Origin: Thiosocius sp942490985
Lineage (GTDB): Bacteria > Pseudomonadota > Gammaproteobacteria > Chromatiales > Chromatiaceae
Length of the DNA: 64,000 bases
Direction of reading: 5' to 3'
NCBI GenBank assembly: GCA_942490985.1
Contig: CALNYW010000003.1
Span: forward strand, 620,001-684,000
Positions 16,895 through 25,592 of the stretch are shown in pieces; positions within the stretch are counted from its first letter, which is position 1, and every line of letters begins with the position of its first letter. The notes under the pieces are model-generated. The model was not told where the DNA came from, did not search any database, and saw only the letters and a list, made by a program, of their open reading frames with translations. The translations under genes were made by a program, and so were the position numbers.

Positions 16895-19378
16895 ATGGCT
16901 GATTCCCGGACAACGCGCGCCAAAATACCCGGCCTGCTGCTGATCGCGCTGGTGGTGCTTGGCAGCTATGCACTGGTCAACAGCCATGTGCTACAGCGCT
17001 TCGACCTGCTGATTTACGACTACCTGGTCAATTGGCAGCAGAACACGACCACCAGCGACATCGTCGTGGTGGCTATCGATGACGAAAGCCTGCAAAGGCT
17101 GGGGCGCTGGCCATGGTCGCGACAGCGCCATGCACTGCTGCTTGATCGGCTGACGGCGGCCCAGCCCCGTGTTGTCGGATTCGACATCCTTTTCGCCGAA
17201 CCGGAACAACCCGATACGCGTGCCGATGCCCGCTTTGCGGAGGCTATTCGACGCAACGGTCGGACCGTGCTCGCAGTCGCACCGAGCAACCCACCGCCGG
17301 GTGAACCCATCGCCGAGGTCCTTCCAACGCCGGCACTGGCAGAGTCGGCCGCCGGCCTTGGGCACGTGGATATCGAGATCGATATCGATGGGCTGTCGCG
17401 CAGTTTTTTTGAGTTTGCAGGCCTGGGCGACGCGCACTGGCCGACGCTTGCCTTGGCCATGCTTAACGTCGCGCAACCTACTGCGAATACCAAACCACAA
17501 CCCAACATCGCTGGGAAGGCGCTCGGCTGGTTGCGGAAAAATCGCTTCCTCATTCCATTCGATGCACAGCAGGACAACTTGACCATCATCCCGGTCTATA
17601 AGGTGTTGCAAAACGATACGGTGCTCGAGCGCTTGCGAGACAAATACGTCCTGGTCGGCTCCACCGCCACCGGACTGGGTGATTTCATCGCCACCCCTGT
17701 TTCGCTCGATCATCAGCGGATGGCTGGCGTAATTTTCAATGCCCAAGTTCTGAATGGCTTCCTAAACGGCAGGCTGGCCCAACAACTCGATCCGTCGCCA
17801 CTCACCGTGCTCATCGTGCTCATCGCCGGCGGCATTGCCTTTGTCTTGGTGTCCATCAGCTTTCCGGCGGCAATTATCTTTTTTATCGCCAGCATGCTGG
17901 GCATCTTGGCATTGTCGTTTGTGCTGATGTCCGCAGTGCAACTCTGGTTGCCGCCGGCCGCCGCGATCCTGCCGCTCAATGTCGGCTTTCTGTTATGGGG
18001 TGCGTGGTCACTTTTCGATGAGAAGCGGTTAAACCAGACTTTGGCGTCGAGCATGCAGCACCAGGCGCTGCATCACGCGGCAACCGATTTACCCAACCAG
18101 TATGTGCTCGAAGAACACCTGCAATCGATCAGCGAGACCAGCCAGTCACCGGACGAAATTGCGGCGCTCATCATCGTGCATATCAAGTGGTCGGGATCAG
18201 CCGGAGGCATCGTCGGTCGGCCGGCCGGCGACCGACTGTTGAGCCTGATCGCCGGGAAAATCAAACGCAGGGCGCGACACGACGATCTCGTAATCCACCT
18301 GAGTGGGGACGATTTTGCGATTCTGGCAAGAAGGCTCGACTCACGGCAGGAAGGGATTGCCCTTGCAAACAACATCCTCCACGCACTGACCGACCCCATC
18401 AACCTTGATGGCAACCCGATCGTACTGAGTCCCAGAATGGGGTTGAGTATCTGGCCCGAGGACAGCGCCGAGAGCGGCGCCCTGCTGCGTAACGCGTTCA
18501 TCGCCACATTCAGGGCACGCGTTCAACAAGCCACCGAGCCTTGCGTTTTCTCGAACGAGATTGCCCGTGAAATTGCAGAGCGTTCGCAACTCGAGCATGC
18601 GCTGCGTTCCGCGATAGAGCGCGGCGAGTTCGAAGTCTACTACCAGCCCCAGGTCAAGATAGAAACAGGTCGCATCGTCGGCGTGGAAGCGCTTATCCGC
18701 TGGCACAATCCAGAGCTTGGTCTGGTCTACCCTGCCACCTTTATCCCGGTGGCCGAGCATACCGGCCAAATTCATGCTATCGGCCGCTGGGTTTTACAGA
18801 CCGCCTGCCACCAGGTTCAACAATGGCGGCACGAGGGCTTTGATTCACTGCGACTCGCTGTGAATCTTTCGCCTCTGCAGTTCACTGATGCCAACCTCGT
18901 CTCCGAAGTCGACAAGGCGTTATCCGAAAGCGGCCTGGAACCCAGCGCTTTGGAACTGGAAATCACCGAAAGCGCCCTGATGAACAACCTCAGCGAGGCC
19001 AGTGCCGCGATGGCCTTGTTAAAACAGCGCGGTGTGAAGCTGGCCATTGATGACTTTGGTACGGGTTATTCGTCGCTCAGTCACCTGCAACACTTCCCGC
19101 TTGATCGCATCAAAATCGATCAGGTTTTCACCCAGGCAATGCAGGAAAACAATGATGTACGGGAAATCACTCTGACGATCCTGTCAATGGCCAGAAAGCT
19201 CCAGCTTGAAGTCATTGCAGAGGGCGTCGAAACAGAGGCCCAGGCGCTTTTTCTGAAACAAAATGGCTGCGGCGAATCACAAGGCTTTTACTTCAGCCAC
19301 CCGCTACCCGCAGGAAAGCTTCAGTCATTACTGAGCGATGGGCAATCCACTCGAAGCCCGGCACGGCTTAACACTTAA
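16895..19378 (+). CDS. CHASE2-GGDEF-EAL membrane protein, c-di-GMP phosphodiesterase
   Basis: The 827-residue protein starts at ATG 16895 behind GAGG. It has an N-terminal membrane helix, a periplasmic CHASE2 domain (about 35-310: VVVAIDDESLQRLGRWPW, YVLVGSTATGLGD), three membrane helices (about 310-375), a GGDEF domain and an EAL domain (about 565-815). The GGDEF signature is degenerate (SGDDF), so cyclase activity is unlikely. The EAL motifs look intact: VEALIRWHNP, VNLSPLQF, LEITES, IDDFGTGYSSL, IKIDQ and AEGVETEAQ. It probably degrades c-di-GMP in response to an envelope signal, with the LysM/FecR protein upstream as likely partner. Confidence 0.85.
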   Translation: MADSRTTRAKIPGLLLIALVVLGSYALVNSHVLQRFDLLIYDYLVNWQQNTTTSDIVVVAIDDESLQRLGRWPWSRQRHALLLDRLTAAQPRVVGFDILFAEPEQPDTRADARFAEAIRRNGRTVLAVAPSNPPPGEPIAEVLPTPALAESAAGLGHVDIEIDIDGLSRSFFEFAGLGDAHWPTLALAMLNVAQPTANTKPQPNIAGKALGWLRKNRFLIPFDAQQDNLTIIPVYKVLQNDTVLERLRDKYVLVGSTATGLGDFIATPVSLDHQRMAGVIFNAQVLNGFLNGRLAQQLDPSPLTVLIVLIAGGIAFVLVSISFPAAIIFFIASMLGILALSFVLMSAVQLWLPPAAAILPLNVGFLLWGAWSLFDEKRLNQTLASSMQHQALHHAATDLPNQYVLEEHLQSISETSQSPDEIAALIIVHIKWSGSAGGIVGRPAGDRLLSLIAGKIKRRARHDDLVIHLSGDDFAILARRLDSRQEGIALANNILHALTDPINLDGNPIVLSPRMGLSIWPEDSAESGALLRNAFIATFRARVQQATEPCVFSNEIAREIAERSQLEHALRSAIERGEFEVYYQPQVKIETGRIVGVEALIRWHNPELGLVYPATFIPVAEHTGQIHAIGRWVLQTACHQVQQWRHEGFDSLRLAVNLSPLQFTDANLVSEVDKALSESGLEPSALELEITESALMNNLSEASAAMALLKQRGVKLAIDDFGTGYSSLSHLQHFPLDRIKIDQVFTQAMQENNDVREITLTILSMARKLQLEVIAEGVETEAQALFLKQNGCGESQGFYFSHPLPAGKLQSLLSDGQSTRSPARLNT

Positions 19379-19410
19379 AAAACCGCACCCATGCATGTTG
19401 GCGAGGTGCG
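19377..19410 (-). terminator. intrinsic terminator of the malonate operon
   Basis: Read on the minus strand, a CGCACC/GGTGCG stem (19405-19410 with 19384-19389) is followed by G and six T (plus-strand AAAAAA at 19377-19382). It sits 66 bp beyond the last gene of the operon. It also overlaps the last bases of the convergent EAL gene. Confidence 0.65.
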
Positions 19411-19475
19411 CTTCAATGCGATGCTTTCCACGGTGATCAAACTCGAGCCTTTAACCGCATACCGTCGGCATGTCG

Positions 19476-19919
19476 TCAAGACCGCCGGGCGGCCATCAGG
19501 GCGCGGATGACGGCATCAGGTTTTTCACCAATCCGTACCTCAGTCGACAAACGCGCCCGCCCGTCTTCTGCAAGCGCCGCGACAAACGCGCGGCTTTGGT
19601 GTTCGTCGATACAACAGTCGCAGACAATATCGCTGCAGACTGGGGCGTAGTACTTAATCTCGGCTTCCGCGACAACAAGCTCCGCTGGTGCACCCGCTTG
19701 CGCAAGAATATGGTCGCACAGACCCCAGACGGTCAGTATGCCAAGCGCATAGAGACTGCCGGCAAAGCCGGTACCATGGATGTTGATGTTAGGCCCCAGT
19801 GGGGCCCTGACCACCATCTGCGTAACAGACAGTGCCGTGATCTGATAACCCAGGGTTCGGCTGAGCGGAATCGCTTGATGGATCCTTCGCTGCAATTCGG
19901 CGGCGGCCCCAGCGCTCAA
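19476..19919 (-). CDS. hotdog-fold thioesterase, YiiD C-terminal type
   Basis: The 147-residue protein matches the putative thioesterase domain found at the C-terminus of YiiD: VVRAPLGPNINIHGTGFAGS, LYALGILTVWG, then AEAEIKYYAPV. Such proteins are expected to hydrolyse acyl-CoA or acyl-carrier thioesters, but the natural substrate is unknown. It overlaps matB by 4 bp (ATGA) and is the last gene of the malonate operon, so a malonyl-CoA or acetyl-CoA overflow role is possible. That is inference. Confidence 0.7.
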   Translation of the reverse strand: MSAGAAAELQRRIHQAIPLSRTLGYQITALSVTQMVVRAPLGPNINIHGTGFAGSLYALGILTVWGLCDHILAQAGAPAELVVAEAEIKYYAPVCSDIVCDCCIDEHQSRAFVAALAEDGRARLSTEVRIGEKPDAVIRALMAARRS

Positions 19920-21451
19920 ACGAATGTGTCCTTGTAGCTATCGCGGAGGATATTTTTTTGGACCTTGCCCATCGTGTTGCGCGGCAACGCATCGACAATG
20001 AAAACGCGCTTTGGTTGTTTGAAACGCGCCAGGCTGTCTTTCAACGCCGCGATCACGGCTGGCTCCGAGAGCTCACTGCTGCCATCGGGCACAACCACCG
20101 CGGCGACGCCATCGCCGAAATCCGGATGGGGAACACCGATAACAGCAGACTCCTTTACCCCAGGGAGTTCATCGATGTGCGACTCAATTTCCTTCGGGTA
20201 TACATTGAAGCCGCCGGAAATAATGAGATCTTTCGCGCGGCCGACGATGGTGACACGACCTTCCTCGTCCATTGACGCGATATCGCCGGTAATGAACCAG
20301 CCGTCGGGCCTGAACTCTTCCGCTGTCTTCTCCGGCATACGCCAATACCCCCTGAAGACATTGGCACCCTTCAGTTCCAGGACCCCGGCCTCCCCAGCAG
20401 GCAATGGCTTGCCTTGCTCATCGGCGATGCGAATAGCAACGCCTGGTAGTGCGAAACCCACGGTCCCGGCAACACGCTCGCCGGTATAGGGGTTCGACGT
20501 GATCATGCCGGTTTCGGTCATCCCATATCGCTCCAGGATCCGATGACCGGTGCGCGCTTCAAACTCGCGATGCGTCTCCGCCAGCAACGGCGCCGACCCG
20601 GAAATGAACAGGCGCATATTGGCAACACTGTCCCGGGTGAATTTGTCGCTGCCCAGCAGCCTCGTGTAAAAGGTCGGCACGCCCATCATCACGGTCGCCT
20701 GCGGCAACGCGCCAAGCACCGTTGGCAGATCGAAGCGCGGCATGAAAAGCACCCGCGAGCCGCCCAACAGTGCGCAGTGCAAAGCCACGAACAGGCCATG
20801 CACATGAAACACCGGCAGCGCATGTAACAGCACATCAGTCGGTTGCCACTGCCAGTAGTCGTGGAGCACCTGCGCATTCGATGCGAGGTTGGCATGGCTG
20901 AGCATCGCACCTTTCGAGCGTCCCGTCGTACCTGATGTGTAGAGAATCGCCGCCAGGTCGTCTCCGGCCACCTGAGCTACCTTTTCGCTGACCGGCTGCG
21001 CTGCAAGTGCGGTCATCAGGTCACCGTCACCGGCCTGACCAAGGCTAACGATGCTGGCGACTCCGGCTGTGGCGGCGGCCCCCTCCAGACTCGCTTTGGC
21101 CGGCGGCGTACAAACGAACACGCGCGGCTCGGCATCTTGAAGAAAATAGGCGACCTCGTTCGCGGTGTAGGCGGTGTTCAGGGGGATATAAATCGCGCCG
21201 GCACGCAAACAGGCCAGATAGAGCACGATCGCCTCGATCGATTTATCCACCTGAACGACAACACGATCACCCTTCTCAACACCATACTGCTGCAACAGAC
21301 TGAGCATCCGGCCCGTCATCGCTGGCACATCGGCATAGCGCAATCGGCGGCCATCCGGCATTTCCAAAAACACCGCGCCGGGGGCGTTGGGAAAATGTGC
21401 TGAAAACAACGAGTAGAGATTCGCGTTGCTCATGGCTTGCATGTCCTTCAT
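19916..21451 (-). CDS. matB: malonyl-CoA synthetase MatB
   Basis: This 511-residue acyl-adenylate-forming enzyme has the AMP-binding signature LYTSGTTGRSKGAMLSH, the YGMTETGM motif, the hinge GRAKDLIISGGFNVYPKEIE and the C-terminal lysine in PRNTMGKVQKNIL. The GMTETGM segment and the decarboxylase in the same operon identify it as MatB, which makes malonyl-CoA from malonate, CoA and ATP. The ATG at 21451 overlaps the stop of the TauE gene (ATGA), supporting that start over ATG 21433. Confidence 0.85.
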   Translation of the reverse strand: MKDMQAMSNANLYSLFSAHFPNAPGAVFLEMPDGRRLRYADVPAMTGRMLSLLQQYGVEKGDRVVVQVDKSIEAIVLYLACLRAGAIYIPLNTAYTANEVAYFLQDAEPRVFVCTPPAKASLEGAAATAGVASIVSLGQAGDGDLMTALAAQPVSEKVAQVAGDDLAAILYTSGTTGRSKGAMLSHANLASNAQVLHDYWQWQPTDVLLHALPVFHVHGLFVALHCALLGGSRVLFMPRFDLPTVLGALPQATVMMGVPTFYTRLLGSDKFTRDSVANMRLFISGSAPLLAETHREFEARTGHRILERYGMTETGMITSNPYTGERVAGTVGFALPGVAIRIADEQGKPLPAGEAGVLELKGANVFRGYWRMPEKTAEEFRPDGWFITGDIASMDEEGRVTIVGRAKDLIISGGFNVYPKEIESHIDELPGVKESAVIGVPHPDFGDGVAAVVVPDGSSELSEPAVIAALKDSLARFKQPKRVFIVDALPRNTMGKVQKNILRDSYKDTFV

Positions 21452-22236
21452 AACAGTCGATAGGCCATTCGGCTGGCCAGGATGAACAAAAAACCGGCAA
21501 AAACTCGCCGCAGAAGTCGCTCTGGCAACTTGTGCGCGAGGGTTGCACCAAGCGGCGCAAACAACAGACTGGTCGCGACAATGCTCAGAAAAACCGGGAC
21601 GTTGACATAACCGACACTACCGGGCGGCGTGCCGGTTTCGTCGAGGCCGGCTAACACGTAACCGATGGTTGCACTGACGGCCAATGGCAGACCGACCGCG
21701 GCGGCAGTTGCGATCGCGCGCGTCAGAGCCACCCCGCAATAGCTGAGCAATGGCACATTCAGCGCGCCGCCGCCGATTCCCATGAGTGCCGAGACCGCAC
21801 CCACGCCTGTCGATATCGCCGCGAGCTGTCGTTTTCCGGGAAGGTCCCGATGGGCGCCCACACGGCCGATCGCCATCTGCAGTGAAACGGCAAACAGAAA
21901 GATCACGAAACCCAGGTACAACACGGCGCCGGGAATGATGTCTGCTGCCCAGGCGCCGGCAAGAGACCCCAAGAACACAGCAGGCCCCATGATGCGGAAC
22001 AAATGCCATTCCACGGCGCCCTTGCGATTGTGGGTGTAAATGCTTGAAAGCGCGGTGACAACGATCGTCGCCAGCGAAGTGCCGAGCGCCATTTTGATGG
22101 CCAGCGTTGACGGTACGCCGCTGTCCTCGAAAAGCAGCGTCACGATCGGCACGATGATGATACCGCCGCCGATTCCCAGCAACCCGGCCAACGTACCGGC
22201 AACCGCACCTGCAAGCAGCAAGGTGGTGAGGTCCAT
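21448..22236 (-). CDS. TauE/SafE family membrane exporter
   Basis: The 262-residue protein has about eight hydrophobic segments and the duplicated glycine-rich signature of the TauE/SafE family: GLLGIGGGIIIVPIV near residue 20 and ALMGIGGGALNVPLLSY near residue 160. Family members export sulfite, sulfoacetate and related organic anions. Here it sits between the malonyl-CoA decarboxylase and synthetase genes, with a 1-bp overlap on one side and 4 bp on the other, so it must serve the same pathway. The exported compound cannot be deduced. Confidence 0.78.
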   Translation of the reverse strand: MDLTTLLLAGAVAGTLAGLLGIGGGIIIVPIVTLLFEDSGVPSTLAIKMALGTSLATIVVTALSSIYTHNRKGAVEWHLFRIMGPAVFLGSLAGAWAADIIPGAVLYLGFVIFLFAVSLQMAIGRVGAHRDLPGKRQLAAISTGVGAVSALMGIGGGALNVPLLSYCGVALTRAIATAAAVGLPLAVSATIGYVLAGLDETGTPPGSVGYVNVPVFLSIVATSLLFAPLGATLAHKLPERLLRRVFAGFLFILASRMAYRLL

Positions 22237-23615
22237 TACTGCTTGTCCACGATATGCCTGTCGTACTCGCGCTGTAGCGCACGTGACATGGCAATTCGGC
22301 CCTCATGAACGAAGGCCTCATGGTTGTTGACCACCTGGTCAGGGTCGTAACGATAGTTCACCATCACGCCATACGACCGCCGCAGGCCGTTGGCAGAACG
22401 ATCCGCGTAGGGATTGATACGCTCAAGGACCGCGCCATTGGCAAGATGGAAGGCCGCCACGGGATCGCAACAAATGCCGGGCGACTTTTCGAGCGCGGTT
22501 ATGTACAGCAATGCGAGCCGTGCCAGCACCTCGCCGAGCAAGGTTTGCTCAGCAAGCACGTCGACTTGCAGCATCGCCTGAACGGCTTGGCACGCGGTGT
22601 CGGCCTGCGGATTTTCCACCAGCAATGGCTTCTTGAAATCCCCCAACACCGCTTCGACGCGGGCCAGTGGCCAGTCGCTAATCTTGCCCGTCAGCAACGC
22701 ATCCAAACTATCGGCGAATCGCGGCATTGGCGAAAGTGTGACAAAACGCTTCAACGCAGGCAGTTCTGCACTCAGTTCTGACAGGACTTGTTTAAGCAGA
22801 AAATTACCGAAGCTGATGCCTCGCAATCCACGCAGCGCGTTGTTTATCGAATAGAACATTGCCGTATCGGCGGCATACGGATCCTGTTTACTCGCATGCG
22901 GGTTTATCAAGGCGTCAATATGTGTGACGGTCTGCTGCGTTAGCGCCACCTCGACAAACACCAGCGGCTCCTCGGGCAGCGCTGGATGGAAAAACCCGAA
23001 GCAACGCCGATCCTCCGCCAGTCTGCGGTGCAGGTCCTGCCAATCGGCGATCGGATGCACCGCTTCATAGCGCATGATCTTTTCCAATATGGCGGCGGAA
23101 CTCTTCCAGTCGAGTCGCTGCAAGCGGAGGAAGCCGCGATTAAACCAAGACGACAGCAGATGCTTGAAATCGGCGTCGACACCGCTGAGCACCGGAAACT
23201 CACGCATCCTGTCCAGCAGCTCGGCACGCATCATCACGATACTCGCGGTGCCGTTCGGTGCCATGTTCAGACGCCGAATCAGCTCCTGCCGTGGCGGTTC
23301 AACCGCCTCGAGGAGCCGCTGCAGCGTCTCGGGGCGATCTTGATCGAACGCTGCGACCTCTGCCTTGATGCGCTCGAAATCTGGCCCGAACTGTTGTGCC
23401 AGCATCAGGAAAAAGGTGGTCTTCTGCTCGGCATCGAGGGTCGCGAAGCGCTGTAGGATTTCCCGCGCCAACGCGATATTGGTCGCCTCACCACGGCCGG
23501 CGACGAGGCGCTGACACAGGTCCGCCAAGGTGTCCTGGTTGCTGTCGCTGCGCAGCCGCAGCAATTCACGGCCACGATCGGCAACGGTGTTGGTGATCCG
23601 CTCAATCCAGGTCAT
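22236..23615 (-). CDS. matA: malonyl-CoA decarboxylase
   Basis: The 459-residue protein aligns along the MCD family: an N-terminal helical domain (about 1-130) and a GNAT-like catalytic domain. GISFGNFLLKQV matches the family acyl-CoA site. The segment FHLANGAVLERIN followed by SYGVMVNYRY matches the C-terminal active-site region, whose histidine is catalytic in characterised enzymes. It converts malonyl-CoA to acetyl-CoA and CO2. With MatB it turns imported malonate into acetyl-CoA. Confidence 0.9.
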   Translation of the reverse strand: MTWIERITNTVADRGRELLRLRSDSNQDTLADLCQRLVAGRGEATNIALAREILQRFATLDAEQKTTFFLMLAQQFGPDFERIKAEVAAFDQDRPETLQRLLEAVEPPRQELIRRLNMAPNGTASIVMMRAELLDRMREFPVLSGVDADFKHLLSSWFNRGFLRLQRLDWKSSAAILEKIMRYEAVHPIADWQDLHRRLAEDRRCFGFFHPALPEEPLVFVEVALTQQTVTHIDALINPHASKQDPYAADTAMFYSINNALRGLRGISFGNFLLKQVLSELSAELPALKRFVTLSPMPRFADSLDALLTGKISDWPLARVEAVLGDFKKPLLVENPQADTACQAVQAMLQVDVLAEQTLLGEVLARLALLYITALEKSPGICCDPVAAFHLANGAVLERINPYADRSANGLRRSYGVMVNYRYDPDQVVNNHEAFVHEGRIAMSRALQREYDRHIVDKQ

Positions 23616-23651
23616 TGATGCGATAGCCTCTTCTCCGCTGGCGTGCTGGCC

Positions 23652-24971
23652 TCAGGTCGCCGGGCCCATCAGCAGGTCAGGCAGCCAGGTCACTATTCCC
23701 GGAAACACCGAAAGGATGACGATCGCCAGCACCATGCAGGCAACAAACGGCATCGATCCCTTGAGGATCGTTTTCAGTGGGATGTCCGGCGCGATGCCGT
23801 TGATCACATAGAGATTCAAGCCGACCGGCGGGGTGATCAAACCGATCTCCATGTTGATCGTCAGAATCACGGCGAACCAGTAAGGATCGAAGCCGGCCGT
23901 GATAACGATTGGAAACAGGATCGGGGCGGCCATCAAAATCACCGCGACCGGTGGCAAAAAGAAGCCCGCGACCAGCAAGAAGACGTTGATTGCGCCCATC
24001 AGCACCCAGCGATTGACGTTCAGCTCCGCGATCCACTCGGCGATCGCCTGCGTGATGAACAGATTTGACAACATGAAGGCAAACACGCCTGCCGCGCCGA
24101 TGATGAACAAGATCATCACGCTTTCGCGCGTCGAATCTCTCAGCACCGCCCACAACGCATCAAATCGAAACAGGCGGTAGATAAAGACTGCTGCCAAGAC
24201 ACACAGCAAAGCACCCACCGCGGCTGTTTCTGAGGGCGTGGCAACACCGCCGTACAACGCGTACAGCACGCCGATGATGATTAATAGAAAAGGGACGACG
24301 CGCGGCAATACTTCGATCTTCTGCAGCCAGGTGTAGCGCGTCGCGGACAACGCCCCGGCCGCCCCGCCCTGGCGCCAGGTGCTGTATATCGACCAGGCCA
24401 TGAACAACGCGACCAACAGCAGGCCCGGGATGAGACCCGCCAGGAACAGTCGGCCAATCGACGTCTCGGTGGCGATCCCGTAGACGATCATCGTGACCGA
24501 CGGCGGGATCAGAATACCAAGCGTGCCACCGGCGGCGATCGAACCGGCCGCCACGCCGTCCGGGTAACCGCGCTTTCGCATCTCCGGGATACCCATCTTG
24601 CCGATCGCGGCACACGTCGCCGGGGATGAGCCCGACATCGCCGAGAACAGCGCGCAGGCACCGAGGTTGGAGACAACCAGCCCACCGGGCACCCGCGTCA
24701 TCCATCGCTCCAATGCCTCGTACAGATCGGCACCCGCTCGCGTTGACGAGATAGCGGCACCCATGATGATGAACATCGGTATGGACAGCAGGGCGAAGTT
24801 GTCGAGCTTGCCGAAAAAGATCTCCGGCAACAGCTCGAACGAAGCAGGTCCGTCGTATACCAACAGAAAGCCCGCTGCGACGATCAACAAGCCAACCGCG
24901 ACCGACACCCCTGAGAACAGCACCAAGACGGTGACGACGGCGACCAAAGCACCAAGAACCAGAGGGTCCAT
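23652..24971 (-). CDS. matM: TRAP transporter large permease (DctM/MatM type)
   Basis: This 439-residue integral membrane protein has the many-helix pattern of DctM subunits, with FIIMGAAISSTRAGADLYEAL, GSSPATCAAIGKMGIPEM and NLYVINGIAPDIPLKTI. DctM forms the sodium-driven translocation path. Its start overlaps the small permease gene by 1 bp, and the decarboxylase gene begins 36 bp downstream of its end. The malonate substrate is inferred from matA and matB and from the described MatPQM systems. Confidence 0.88.
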   Translation of the reverse strand: MDPLVLGALVAVVTVLVLFSGVSVAVGLLIVAAGFLLVYDGPASFELLPEIFFGKLDNFALLSIPMFIIMGAAISSTRAGADLYEALERWMTRVPGGLVVSNLGACALFSAMSGSSPATCAAIGKMGIPEMRKRGYPDGVAAGSIAAGGTLGILIPPSVTMIVYGIATETSIGRLFLAGLIPGLLLVALFMAWSIYSTWRQGGAAGALSATRYTWLQKIEVLPRVVPFLLIIIGVLYALYGGVATPSETAAVGALLCVLAAVFIYRLFRFDALWAVLRDSTRESVMILFIIGAAGVFAFMLSNLFITQAIAEWIAELNVNRWVLMGAINVFLLVAGFFLPPVAVILMAAPILFPIVITAGFDPYWFAVILTINMEIGLITPPVGLNLYVINGIAPDIPLKTILKGSMPFVACMVLAIVILSVFPGIVTWLPDLLMGPAT

Positions 24972-25528
24972 CAGTAGTCCTCCTCGAAGTCACCATGCTC
25001 CAAGACCTCGACGTCACATTGCCAGGATGCCAATAGATCCGACAGCAGCTGCAGCACGAAGGCCCCCAACCCAACTGGCAGCGCCAGGTAGGGAATCCAC
25101 ATACTGATTCCCCACACCGTCTCCGACCGCCAGTTACGTTCCCAAGCGACGTGAAACAGCTCGAAGCCGTGAAAGGCCATGATCGAAATCACCGCGATAC
25201 TGAATGCCAAGACGACTAGAGACAGCCCCTTGCGCCAACGCGGTGGCAGCAGCATCGGCACGAGATCAACGTTGACGTGCCCCTTCAACAACTGCACGTA
25301 GGGCAAGCCGATCAAGGTGGCCGAGATCATCAGGTAGGTCACGGCCTCGGTCTGCCAGATCGTCGACTCGTTCATCACGAACCTTACCCAGATCATCTGA
25401 CAGGTGATTACCACCGACACCAGGATCATGAGGGCCGCCAAGACACCGCAGATCTTCGAAAACCCCTCGATGCCGCGAACGATGAAAAACTGGCAGCGCT
25501 GGGCTGTCGACCCGGCTTGCTGAGTCAT
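24971..25528 (-). CDS. matQ: TRAP transporter small permease (DctQ/MatQ type)
   Basis: The 185-residue protein has four membrane helices and the DctQ features FVMNESTIWQTEAVTYLM and VNLDLVPM-like VNVDLVPMLLPPRW. DctQ assembles with the large subunit and receives ligand from the binding protein. It overlaps matM by 1 bp and is separated from matP by 64 bp that contain a strong hairpin. Confidence 0.85.
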   Translation of the reverse strand: MTQQAGSTAQRCQFFIVRGIEGFSKICGVLAALMILVSVVITCQMIWVRFVMNESTIWQTEAVTYLMISATLIGLPYVQLLKGHVNVDLVPMLLPPRWRKGLSLVVLAFSIAVISIMAFHGFELFHVAWERNWRSETVWGISMWIPYLALPVGLGAFVLQLLSDLLASWQCDVEVLEHGDFEEDY

Positions 25529-25557
25529 TGCTAACCCCCCAAGGGCAGAACCAATTT

Positions 25558-25583
25558 GCCGACCGCCGAGACAGGCGGCCGGC
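25558..25583 (-). other. strong hairpin between matP and matQ
   Basis: A 10-bp GC-rich inverted repeat (25558-25567 with 25574-25583; one G-U wobble on the minus-strand RNA) encloses a 6-base loop. There is no T tract, so it should not terminate. In transporter operons such hairpins often stabilise the upstream binding-protein message. Confidence 0.5.
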
Positions 25584-25592
25584 GATTAGCCG

